The notes under the pieces: model-generated | What the model saw: only the letters and a program-made list of their open reading frames with translations | Told to the model about the DNA's origin: nothing | The model's database searches: none | In this document: positions 34,825 to 46,073 of the stretch, piece after piece | Layout: each line of letters begins with the position of its first letter | Position numbering within the stretch: position 1 is the first letter of the stretch | Translations under genes and position numbers: made by a program | From: Nematostella vectensis | Taxonomy: Eukaryota > Cnidaria > Anthozoa > Actiniaria > Edwardsiidae | Direction of reading: 5' to 3' | Assembly (NCBI RefSeq): GCF_932526225.1 | Contig: NC_064037.1 | Span: 7,856,203-7,920,202, forward strand | Length of the DNA stretch: 64,000 bases

Positions 34825-37800
34825 ATGGTAAGGGTGATATGTTTCTTTTCGCTTTATTCTCGCTACTATGCTCGAATGTCTTACGATAGAAATTCCAACC
34901 CAACAGTTCAACTTATTTTTAAGTCTAAAAAGAGAGGTCTTAGCCATGATGAAAAAAGGCACCGACTCCAGGAGCTATTTTTTGAGAAGGTAAACACCGT
35001 ATTTTATTTGTTTATAAGAAAAGATAGCTAAACATATTTTGTACTTGGTTCTTGCTGATGTTTATCGATTTAAGTAATGGTTTCTTTCTCAGAAAGATTT
35101 CTTTCAACTTAAAGAGCTCGAGAAGATCGCGCCCAAAGAAAAGGGAATAAGTGAGTATTTTCGATACTTGCATATCACCATTAACTACAGTAGGTCGTAG
35201 CTCGTTAGAGGGGGAAGGGGAGAAATGCCATTCTTTTTATAGTGCTTCGTGACGATTAATAAATAGTCGCTTATCCGCTATATCAATAAAAAAAACTTAC
35301 TTTAACGTCCACGTTGAAGAGGTTTTTCAGAGCCTAGTTGATGATAATGTTTGTGTTTCTCAGCATCCATGTCTGTTAAGGAGGTTTTGCACAGCCTAGT
35401 TGATGATAATGTTTGTGTTTCTCAGCATCCATGTCTGTTAAGGAGGTTTTGCACAGCCTAGTTGATGATAATGTTTGTGTTTCTCAGCATCCATGTCTGT
35501 TAAGGAGGTTTTGCAGAGCCTTGTTGATGATGGTCTTGTAGATACTGAGAAGATTGGGACATCTGTCTATTTTTGGTCCTATCCAAGTAAAGCAATGCAT
35601 ACAGTGAGTTTGCATTCTGTTGTTTAATGAACCTTGAATCTATAGATTCCCTTACCATATTTTGGATATTTATCAGCTGTCACTGAGAGTCTTCATCTTG
35701 CAAAGCATATCCATTTATCTGCTCACTAGAAATGCATAGGTGATTAATTTTTACATGTTCATTTCTGTATACAACATGATTTATATACATAAGGCTGGTC
35801 GCACACAATCCTAGCAAAATTGACCTTACAATTGCAACTGATGGCAAAATGGTGTCCACATGATCATACATTCTTGCAAAGTGAGTTTCAATACAATCTT
35901 CACTTAGGTGCAGGATTGCGGATTATCAAAATATCATGATTGTTTATCATTCATTTGATAATTGATAATTTGATATTTCAATGATTTTTGGGTGATAATA
36001 GTATGATATTGTCTTGAAAAAATTCTAAGTGAAATATCAATGTGAAATATCAAAATGTCATTATCAATTGGATTATCATGGTAGTTGGCCCCCGAAAAAG
36101 GAATCTCAAATTATCACTATCATTCTCATTAATAAGAGAAGCAGGTAGATTGAAAAATCTAAATATCACTATCAATAAATAGAAATTATCAGGATAAAGT
36201 GATATTCCAAAATAGCAAGTTATCATGGTATCAATATCATATCATTTTATTATTATTATTATCAATGTTGAACAAAATAACATAAACAGTAAGCGAATAA
36301 TATATCATGATAATATCATTTTTTTTACTTGACCAACGACACACTAAGATTAAACAAGACATTAAATATTCTGATATATCATGATATATCACTATATCAT
36401 GGGCCTTGGAAGAAATTGTGCCTTATTAAATATTCTGATAATATCATGATATATCACTATATCATGGCCTTAGGAAAAAATGTACCCCATTAAATATTTT
36501 GATAATATCATGATATATCACTATATCATGGGCCTTGGAAGAAATTGTGCCTCATTAAATATTCTGATAATATCATGATATATCACTATATCATGGCCTT
36601 AGAAGAAAATGTACCTCATTAAATATTTTGATAATATAATGATATATCACTATATCATGGGCCTTGGAAGAAATTGTACCTCATTAAATATTTTGATAAT
36701 ATCATGATATATCACTATATCATGGCCTTAGAAGAAATTGTACCTCATTAAATATTTTGATATCATGGTATATCACTATATCATGGCCTTAGAAGAAATT
36801 GTGCCACATTAAATTTTTCTGACATATCATGATATATCACTATATCATGGGCCTTGGAAGAAATTGTGCCTCATTAAATATTCTGATAATATCATGATAT
36901 ATCACTATATCGTTGCCTTAGGAAAAAAATGTACCCCATTAAATATTTTGATAATATCATGATATATCACTATATCATGGGCCTTGGAAGAAATTGTGCC
37001 TCATTAAATATTCTGATAATATCATGATATATCACTATATCATGGCCTTAGAAGAAAATGTACCTCATTAAATATTTTGATAATATAATGATATATCACG
37101 CTTACTGTATATCACTATATCATGGCCTTAGAAGAAATTGTGCCACATTAAATTTTTCTGATATATCATGATATATCACTATATCATGGGCCTTGGAAGA
37201 AATTGTGCCTCATTAAATATTCTGATAATATCATGATATATCACTATATCATGGGCCTTGGAAGAAATTGTGCCTCATTAAATATTCTGATAATATCATG
37301 ATATATCACTATATCATGGGACTTGGAAGAAATTGTGCCTCATTAAATATTCTGATAATATCATGATATATCACTGTATCATGGGCCTTGGAAGAAAATG
37401 TACCTCATTAAATATTCTGATAATATCATGGTATATCACTATATTCATGGGCCTTGGAAGAAAATGTACCTCCTTTAATATTCTGATAATATCATGATAT
37501 ATCACTATATCATGGGACTTGGGAGAAATTGTGCCTCATTAAATATTCTGATAATAGCATGATACACAAATGCTTATATGATAAAAACCCTTTGAAAAAT
37601 ATCAAAATATCAACCCCGATCAGACTCTTGATAAATCATGATATTTAGGGCCTTAAATACAAGAAACATATAAGAACTATCATGATATATCACATTTAAT
37701 GATTAGTCTTGATAATAGTGATATACGCAATCCTGCACCTCTCTCACAATCTTACACCATCACCTGCAATCATTATGTGATCATATTGGAACAAGCAAAT

Positions 37801-38671
37801 TGATATCCTTGCAGAGATCTTTGTTCCCTTTACACCTCCCTACCTTTGCTATTACATGGTGGAAACCTTGAAATAGAAAAGTTATTAAACATTACCTGCT
37901 ATTATGAAAAAAAAGGAAACTAATTTTCAAACCAAAATTTCCTAATAAACATCCTGACGAAATCAGGATGGTTGGACACACTGCTATAGTTGTTGTTGTT
38001 GTTGTTTCTCTCTCTTTTAAAGCGAAAGAGAAAAATTGATGAGCTGTCTACTGCTGTGGCTGACTATGAAAAGAAGATTTCAAGTTCGTCTAAACAAATC
38101 AAGCAAGCAAATGTTGGACGTGAGGAATCAGTAAGTTGGGGACTGCTCCAAGCAAAGGGAAACTGTAGATATTGTATAATTTGGATTATTCTAACTTTAT
38201 CTTATATTAAGATAGCATTGGCAGTAACTCTAATATTGGTTTAAAATAATGGCAAAGATTTCTCATGACAATGAAAATTTAAGGTTCCTTATCTCACTGA
38301 ACCGTTGCGACAGTAGAAGGAATTAGTGCACCACAAACCTGGTATTGCTCCATTGTTATTGCAGCCCCTCCTATTTGAGAATTTCTTTTTTTTTATTTCT
38401 ATAGGAAAATAGGGAGTCTCTACTCCAACAACTGGCTGACAAGGAAGAGCTATGTCATAAGCTTGAAGCTGAGCTGGAGACATACCGCGAGTGTGATCCC
38501 GATGTTCTTGACAAACTTCAGCAGGAAACGGCAGTGGCTAAAGAGGCAGCCAACCGTTGGACTGATAATGTGTTTGCTATCAAATCTTGGTGTAAGAACA
38601 AGTTTAATGTGGAGGAACAAATGATTGATAAGAACTTTGGAATTCCAGAGGATTTTGACTACTTGGATTAA
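34825..38671 (+). CDS. MND1: Meiotic nuclear division protein 1 homolog (complete, 6 coding exons)
   Basis: Exons 34825-34827, 34924-34989, 35093-35150, 35488-35603, 38023-38130 and 38405-38671 give 205 codons, the same length as vertebrate MND1. The product starts [20 protein letters not shown], continues through [19 protein letters not shown] (winged-helix DNA-binding region), [18 protein letters not shown] and a coiled coil ([18 protein letters not shown]), and ends [12 protein letters not shown], the conserved C-terminus. MND1 pairs with HOP2/PSMC3IP in the nucleus and stimulates DMC1/RAD51 strand exchange in meiosis. The first coding exon is the ATG alone, followed at once by a GTAAGG donor. 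The intron before exon 4 carries tandem copies of its acceptor, and the next intron hosts a 1.8 kb TIR element. The gene is convergent with RPUSD4, with about 206 bp between stop codons. Confidence 0.96.
35320..35487. repeat. 62-bp tandem repeat of the MND1 exon 4 acceptor, 2.7 copies
   Basis: Acceptors TTTGTGTTTCTCAG/CATCC end at 35363, 35425 and 35487, exactly 62 bp apart. Each is followed by about 45 bp of exon 4 sequence (CATCCATGTCTGTTAAGGAG...). Only the last opens into the complete exon; using an upstream one shifts frame and soon hits a stop. Confidence 0.95.
35906..37740. mobile_element. 1.8-kb TIR-bounded element carrying an AT-rich satellite
   Basis: AGGTGCAGGATTGCG at 35906-35920 is a perfect 15-bp inverted match to CGCAATCCTGCACCT at 37726-37740. 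Both ends continue inward with ATATCA-rich sequence. The interior is almost entirely an AT-rich tandem array. No ORF is present, so it would be non-autonomous. It sits in an MND1 intron. No target-site duplication is obvious. Confidence 0.7.
36365..37570. repeat. About 65-bp AT-rich palindromic satellite, about 18 units
   Basis: The unit contains GGGCCTTGGAAGAAATTGTG, CCTCATTAAATATTCTGATA and ATATCATGATATATCACTAT. Each unit has the internal palindrome ATATCATGATAT. Variants alternate GGGCCTTGG and GGCCTTAG. Confidence 0.93.
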
Positions 38672-38870
38672 CCTTAGACTATGATTTTCCAAGTGGGTAA
38701 TTTTCAGGTTGCAGTGACATCTGTACATAGTCTCTGATAGTATGTTTATTTAGGGAAGATAAATTTTATGATTAAACTGCACATTTCAGGGAAGTGAAGT
38801 TTCATATTACTGTATTTACTTTACAAATATTTTACACTCTCATATACATCCAGTACATCAGTATAGACAT

Positions 38871-38876
38871 ATTTAT
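38871..38876 (-). promoter_or_regulatory. Poly(A) signal adjoining the RPUSD4 stop codon
   Basis: On the minus strand the stop TAG (38880-38878) is followed after one base by AATAAA (TAGAATAAATATG). The 3' UTR would therefore be extremely short if this signal is used. Confidence 0.5.
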
Positions 38877-38877
38877 T

Positions 38878-41800
38878 CTAAAAACCAACAATCTTCTTTG
38901 TGGATTTCCCAAGCCGTTTAAGTCTGTAATACTCTTCTTCCTCCCTTGATTGGTTCATTTTCTTGCGCTTTGGATGCAAGTTTAACCTGCTTAAGGTGTC
39001 CAGGTAGTATTTTGGCAATGGTGCAGAGATGACCAGGTCACTGCCAGTATGGTACTTTGGCAGAACCAGCTGATGTGAATGCAAATGAAGGGGAATCTGG
39101 CCTCTCTGCCAAGGCCTTATTCTTCCTTTTTTGCCATCAACACCCTTGACACCAGAAATTTGTAGAAGTTGCAAAAGTCTTAGTGGAATTACCTAATGGC
39201 CAAAATATAACATAAATATTAATATAACAAGATTATGACACATTTTGAACCCATACTCTGTCGACAGCAATTGCTCATACAGCACTTTTCTCATCAAATC
39301 TATTAAGATTATTGCTAGCAATGATTTCTAGCACCAACATCCCTCAGTGCACCCAGCCATTAACACCTATAAGTGAACCCATGCGCCAACACCGGAGAGT
39401 GACATCCTCCCACCAACAACAACTATAAGTGACATCCACCAACCAACAACAACTATAAGTTACACCCACCCACCAACAACTATAAGTGACATCCACCCAC
39501 CAACAACAACTAAATGTGACACCCACCAACAACTAAATGTGACACCTACCAACAACTATAAGTGAACCAACCCACCAACAACTATAGGTGACACCTACCC
39601 ACCAACAACTATAAGTGGCACCCACCCTCCAACAAATATAGGTGACACCCATCAACAACTATAAGTGAACCCACACACCAACAACTATAAGTGACATCAA
39701 CCAACCAACAACTATAAGTGACACCCACCAACAACAACTAAATGTGATACCTACCAACAACTATAAGTGACATCCACCCACCAACAACTATAAGTTACAC
39801 CTACCTATAGGTGACACCCACCGCCAACACCTATATGTGACACCCACCCACCAACGACTATAAGTGACATCCACCCACCAACAACTATAAGTGACACCCA
39901 CTGCCAACACCTATATGTAACACCTGCCAACAACTATAGTGACATCCATCCACCAACAACTATAAGTGACACCAACAACTATCAGTGACACCCACCCACC
40001 AACAACTATAAGTTACATCCACCGACTAATAAGTGACATCCACCAACAACAACTATCAGTGACACCCACCTATAGGTGACACCCACTGCCAACACCTATA
40101 TGTGACACCTACCAACAACTATAAGTGACATCCACCCACCAACAACTATCAGTGACACCCACCCACCAACAACTATCAGTGACACCCACCCACCAACAAC
40201 TATAAGTTACATCCACCTAAGTGACACCCACCAACAACAACTATCAGTGACACCCACCTATAGGTGACACCCACCAACAACTATCAGTGACACCCACCAA
40301 CAACTATAAGTGACATCCACCCACCAACTACTATAAGTGACACCCACTGCCAACACCTATATGTGACACCTACCAACAACTATAAGTGACATCCACCCAC
40401 CAACAACTATAAGTTACACCTACCTATAGGTGGCACCCACCAACAACTATAAGTGACACCCACCGCCAACACCTATATGTGACACCCACCCACCAACGAC
40501 TATAAGTGACATCTACCCACCAACAACTATAAGTGACACCCACTGCCAACACCTATATGTGACAACTATGAGTGACATCCACCCACCAACAACTATAAGT
40601 TACAAATACCGAATAATAAGTGACACCCACCAACAACTATAAGTGACACCCACCAACAACAACTATCAGTGACACCCACCTATAGGTGACACCCACCAAC
40701 AACTATCAGTGACACCCACCTATAGGTGACACCCACCAACAACTATAAGTGACATCCACCCACCAACTACTATAAGTGACACCCACTGCCAACACCTATA
40801 TGTGACACCTACCAGCAACTATAAGTGACATACACCCACCAACAACTATAAGTGACATCCACCCACCAACAACTATAAGTGACATCCACCCACCAACAAC
40901 TATAAGTGACACCCACTGTCAACACCTATATGTGACACCTATCAAACAACTATAAATGACATCCACCCACCAACAACTATAAGTGACACCAACAACTATC
41001 AGTGACACCCACCCACCAACAACTATAAGTTACATCCACCGACTAATAAGTGACATCCACCAACAACAACTATCAGTGACACCCACCTATAGGTGACACC
41101 CACTGCCAACACCTATATGTGACACCTACCAACAACTATAAGTGACATCCACCCACCAACAACTATCAGTGACACCCACCCACCAACAACTATCAGTGAC
41201 ACCCACCCACCAACAACTATAAGTTACATCCACCTAAGTGACACCCACCAACAACAACTATCAGTGACACCCACCTATAGGTGACACCCACCAACAACTA
41301 TCAGTGACACCCACCAACAACTATAAGTGACATCCACCCACCAACGACTATAAGTGACACCCACCCACAAACACCTATAAATGACAGCCACTGACCAACA
41401 TCTTAAACTGAAACCCACCCACCAACGACTATAAGTGACACCCACCCACAAACACCTGTCTCTGTGAGACTCACCACTAGCACCCATCTTTGTCACTCAC
41501 CTGTGGTTGTGGCTTATCTGACGAGAACTTGTGATCACCAAGGATTGGACACCTCAAGGCATCTGCGAGGTGTACTCTTATCTGCTGCTTGTGCCCTGTG
41601 ATGGGCTCTATTTCAAGTAGGGAACAAGTTGACTGATTTTCATCAAGAATCTTAAATTTGGTTATCGCTTGTTTGAATCCAGCTTCTGTAATTTCCTGCA
41701 AATTATTTTTTTATTATTTATAAGAAATTTATTGATTTTAGTAATTTAAAAATTCTTTTTTCTCACCTTGTGTGTTTTGCCAACCAAGTCTTGTCTGATA

Positions 41801-44800
41801 ATGATGCGCTCCCACGGCCCAACTCTCCCATATCCAACAGGAATACTTATTGTCCCCTCTTCATACCTAGGAACTCCAACACTCACGGCCAAGTACCTTT
41901 TCTTCACCATTCTGCTTTGAAACATTTCTGCTATTTTTTGCGCCGCTGTTTTATTCCTGACCAAGAAAACCATAAAAACTGTTTAATAAAAAATAAAAAG
42001 AGTAGACAAATTTTAGTTGAGAAAGAAATGATCAACAAAGATTAGCCTCATGACCGACACCATGCTTACCTTGTAAGTAGTAAGACACCACTACAGTCTC
42101 TGTGAGAAGAAAAACACGCCGTCTACTTTACATGATATATAGCTAGGTTTTTTTTCTCTACAATAATTAGGGGTAATAGCAGGACGTCCAAAGTCAGGGA
42201 CATAGCCAGCATGAGGCAAGTGAGGTAAATTTTGATGTTTACTGTTTCACAATTAAAAAGTATAAGATAAAACACCTGCTTTTGTTGGATTCATCATGAA
42301 GTGGCTAGCTTTGCCACGGTAAAAAATTGATTCCGGCTACAGGCCCATACCTGCCAACTCTCCCCCCCCAAAATCTCAAGCCTTGAGATTTTCAGGGGTT
42401 GACAGGTATGCAGGCCTGATAGTATGAGGGTGGCCATGATAGCAAGTAGATACATTAGCATAATAGTATAATCAGTGCCATACTTATCCAAGCGATGAGC
42501 AAGCTCTGGTTTATTTTGATAGTTTTTTATTGCAGCAAATTCCTCAAGAAGTTCAGCAACACTCAGAACCACTCCAGGTCCCCCTAAAACAACCAGCAAC
42601 AATTAATACATTGACACAAATTATCAATTAGGGAGGCACTTCCTCATCCATTCTACCACAATTCAAATGCTACAGTATTAATGAATTTTTATGTTTTGGC
42701 TAGACCAGCCTTAGCTTGTACAGGAGGCAGGTTTTGTAATGCATGTACATATGTTTGCTTTCTTTTAAGGTTTGGTTTTTTTATAGCCAAATTTGTTGTT
42801 GTGCGACTGCCAAAAATTCAAATCCATTTCTCGTCTGGGAATAGTGCATAGTCAATCATACCTCTGTGACCAATCGTTTCCCTTACTGTGTGCAGTCAAA
42901 TGGTTTATGAAGCTACAGTTAAAATATGAAAGCCAGCGATTGGTTTAGATGGTTCATAGACTATGCACTATTTCCGTACCAACAAGGATTGTGGGATTGC
43001 CAATGTCACGCAACAACAAATTTGCCTATAACCCTATTCCTCACACTGGCATACACAGGGGGGTGCACATGGTACGCATGCACCCCCATGTCTGCCAAAA
43101 ATTGGGTCATTTCTTGCTGAAGGATCGTCGAAATACTGTCCTTTTTCATACCTGCCAACTTGCACAGTTTTTAGCCTTCATCTCCCAGCAAAAACACCGA
43201 AATTCCCTGTACATTACATTTACTGTAATCTCCCAGGAAAATTCATTGAAGATTTCTTTCACAGTTTTTGTATTTGAAGCACAATCTTGAGCTTTCAAGG
43301 TTGGCAAGTATCCTTTTTCTCTGTAATACCAGGCCCATACCCAGGGGGGGTGACGGGGTGTGAACACATGCATGAACGCAGCCCCCCACAACGGCCGAAA
43401 GTCCACTTTTAGTGATCAATAGACGTGCTATTTGTAGACAAAACCATAAAGCTTAAGCTAGATCACTCAATTAACAGTATAGTAGTATGTAACATGCACA
43501 GGCAATTAACAATATAGTAGTATGTACCATGCACAGGCAATTAACAGTATAGTAGTATGTAACATGCACAAGCATTCAACAGAACTGAAGTATTTACCAT
43601 GCACAGGCAATCCATAAGGCTTGTTTATTGCAATGAGATCATCTAATGAAGGAAACAAGAATAAGTAATGTAAATCTTATACTTATATTTGTCTAAAAGC
43701 CATTTGTAGCACAAATGCAGCAACAGTAGCAGTCAAACCTTGGAATAATGATTCTTGAAATAATGATTACTTCGGTTAAAATTTGCATAGCAATTTGCAT
43801 AGTAATTAAGCACAAAGACCTCTTCATGCCGAATTCAAAACCATGCCGAATCCAAAACTTAAGCCAAATCAAAACCATGCCAAATTTAAAACCATGCCAA
43901 ATCCAAGATCATGTCAAACTTAAAACCATGACAAATTCTACGACAAAAGTATCAAATTTCTAAGACAAAATACACACAGTTCAATTATGGATAAGCAAAG
44001 TTGAAAGTTGAATTTGTAAAGTAGAATATTAAAAGGACAGCATTGCATGTAAAATGTAACTTATACTTATGCACTAGTCATTTGAAACCCCCACCCCCAT
44101 GGTCCCGGGGAAGTGTGAGGTTAAGGTGGGGGCTTTGAGCACTTCTGAACTAGAATCTGTCCCGAAGGGGTGGGGGAATCGACAGTTTTTTACTCTAAGA
44201 CTCATCCCCACCATGGGGGTTTGGGACAAGTAAATAGTGTCACAAATATCATGTTAGTTTCTGGCTTGAGACTCTTTTTCTTCTGTAGCAAGCAATTCCA
44301 TGTATCAGCATGTGGCATGCTGCACGGCGACATGTGCAAAAACGTATATTAAGAAAAAAAATGCCAGATGAAGATGATTTATTTTTCCATCTTTTTTTGT
44401 AACTGTTATCTTCATAGTAATTGGTACAAATGTGCTGAAGTGTCCTGGCTTTGAAAGATTAAAAAAGTTTATTTCAGATGACTTGTTGTCGGGTTGTTGC
44501 CTATAATTTGCATCCAAGGGGTAGGGGCATTTAACTGCTGTTTTGTCCCGAGGGGGTGGGGGCTTTTCCTGGTTTTGTACAGGGTCAAAGTCTAGCCCCC
44601 CACCGTTCCCCGGGACCATGGGGTGGGGGTTTCAATTGACTAGTGCATTAAATCATAGTGAAAATACGAAGAGCTGCATAAAAAAACGCAACCATGAATT
44701 TTGGCGGAGATGGGACACCATACTGTGCGTCTATAACAGTGATCACTTACTGTTTGAGAAAATTACATTGTCGGCCAAATATTGTGCGTCGATCACAGTT

Positions 44801-46073
44801 TTTAATACTCTCCTTGCAGTTCGCGCTGCGATCGCCATCTTGGATTGAGCCGACTGAATTTTGTACAGCGGCTCAACCAAACACACAGCAAACCCACGAG
44901 AACAAGGTGGCCGTTCGTAGAGAGCGCTCATCATTTCGCTGTTTGAAATACGTCGAACAAGCTATGTTACCAAGGCGTGGATCTAGCTTGATGAAGGGGG
45001 TGGGGGAATTGACTCCGTGACAAGGGGGGAGGGGGTAATTATGTTTTGCTGCATTTGGTTTTATGGCTCTAGACACAAATGACTAAGGAGGCAGTTTTAC
45101 CGATAAAATTTTGGTACTCTCACTTTCCTATTTTTTCGTTAAAGATAAAACGCTGCAAAAGAGATGGGTAGGGGGGTGAACCTTGGAGGAATGCTTTTTA
45201 TAGCATCACTTTGTTCACCTAACAATTTCCATTAGTAGCCCAAGGGGGAGGGCTCAAACCCTCCTTTGCCCTCCCTCTTCAGCCCTATATTACACCACTC
45301 CCTCTCCCTGGCCTCGAGATATACACCTAGAGAAGGCCAATCCATACTTGCCAATCTAGAAAGCACAAACACCGGGAGATTGTGCTTCAAATACAGGAAC
45401 TGTATGAGAAATCCTCGATGAATTTTTCCGGGAGATTACAGTAAATGTATAGGGAGTTTCAATTTTTTGGCCGGGAGAGTTGGCAGGTATGCCAATCACA
45501 AAGCATCCATTTCCATCGGCTAACTCAAGCGAGTATGTTAATTTTCGAGTAATTTAATCAAATATCGTCAATAACATATAAGACATTCGTAGATGCTTAT
45601 TTGGAAGTTTCCTTGCGAATAAGCCGCTCCATTTTCACTGATAAACAATAACGAAGAAGTGGGTGATCGATTCTTTAAAACAGATTGTCATTGCAATCGG
45701 CGTGCCGTCTACGGCCACCCCAAGGCACGTGTCTGCGGTGTGTCCTTTACCCTTTCAGGACATATATCACAGGTCCCCCAAGCTAATATGTTGTATTTTA
45801 CGTGTCTCATTCACTGTAAATATATATGCGTTACAATAAAAAAAATTGGGACGAAAAATATAATAAAATACCTTCAAACTTTTCTAACCAGTTTGTGGAG
45901 TTGTTATTTAAATTCCTGTGAAGTTTCAATCCATTTGAAGCAATATTGAGCGATTGAAGTTTCCCCATACTAAGAGAAGAGAAAGCTAGCACTCTAATGA
46001 TGCCGAACGGCAAAACGACCGGTAGAAAATCGCTTCTAGAAAAGTGGATATTCGAAATTTCGCCAAAATACAT
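38878..46073 (-). CDS. RPUSD4: RPUSD4-like RNA pseudouridine synthase (RluA family)
   Basis: Seven exons in transcript order: 46073-45872, 43642-43598, 42583-42484, 42099-42070, 41956-41767, 41695-41501 and 39192-38878, about 358 codons, all phases compatible. The core shows DLIAINKPYGLPVHGGPGV, catalytic motif ELAHRLDK (catalytic Asp), DCSGVLLLTR, KKRYLAVSVGVP, EIEPITGHKQQIRVHL and CPILGDHKFS, and ends with PLHLHSHQLVLP. This is the order and length of RPUSD4, a mitochondrial enzyme that pseudouridylates 16S rRNA and tRNA. The N-terminal exon (MYFGEISNIHF..., with an alternative Met at MGKLQSLN) is hydrophobic/basic enough for a mitochondrial presequence, but its start is inferred from phase. 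Exon 4 is only 30 nt. The distinction from RPUSD3 rests on overall pattern. Confidence 0.9.
39336..41480. repeat. About 25-30-bp interspersed-unit minisatellite, 2.1 kb
   Basis: Built from CACCAACAACTATAAGTGAC with ACCCACC spacers and a second unit GCCAACACCTATATGTGACA. A higher-order block of several hundred bp recurs (about 39960-40330 resembles 40980-41340). It fills the last intron of the RPUSD4-like gene and begins right at the donor of the penultimate exon. Confidence 0.95.
42346..42410. mobile_element. Short palindromic member of the CATACCTGCCAAC repeat family
   Basis: The ends are CATACCTGCCAACTC and GACAGGTATG, in inverted orientation, with a central hairpin (AATCTCAAGCCTTGAGATT). 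Related copies lie at 43147-43311 and 45343-45491. Confidence 0.75.
43147..43311. mobile_element. CATACCTGCCAAC family MITE, copy 2
   Basis: Starts CATACCTGCCAACTTGC and ends GTTGGCAAGTAT. The interior includes TTTACTGTAATCTCCCAGGA, matching the reverse complement of the element at 45343-45491 along its whole length. Confidence 0.8.
43330..43463. repeat. Dispersed repeat, copy 2 (first copy at 6861)
   Basis: Shares CACAACGGCCGAAAGTCCAC, CAATAGACGTGCTATTT and TAGACAAAACCATAAAGC with 6861-6971, in the same orientation, with a small insertion after the shared CAGGCCC start. Confidence 0.75.
43493..43600. repeat. 35-bp tandem repeat of the RPUSD4 exon 2 donor, 4 copies
   Basis: CATGCACAGGCAAT or a close variant starts at 43493, 43528, 43563 and 43598, exactly 35 bp apart. 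The last is the true exon end (minus strand ATTGCCTGTGCATG/GTAAAT). The copy at 43528 keeps an intact donor (CATG/GTACAT), while the other two have TT in place of GT. Confidence 0.9.
44071..44646. mobile_element. TIR element with about 42-bp inverted ends (576 bp)
   Basis: The left end GCACTAGTCATTTGAAACCC continues CCACCCCCATGGTCCCGGGG. The right end is its inverted copy (CCCCGGGACCATGGGGTGGG ... CAATTGACTAGTGC). The interior has further CCCGAAGGGGTGGGGG-like blocks and no long ORF. It is in intron 1 of the RPUSD4-like gene. Confidence 0.85.
45343..45491. mobile_element. CATACCTGCCAAC family MITE, copy 3 (inverted)
   Basis: Runs from CATACTTGCCAATCTAG to GAGAGTTGGCAGGTATG. It is the reverse-complement orientation of the copy at 43147-43311. 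Confidence 0.8.
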
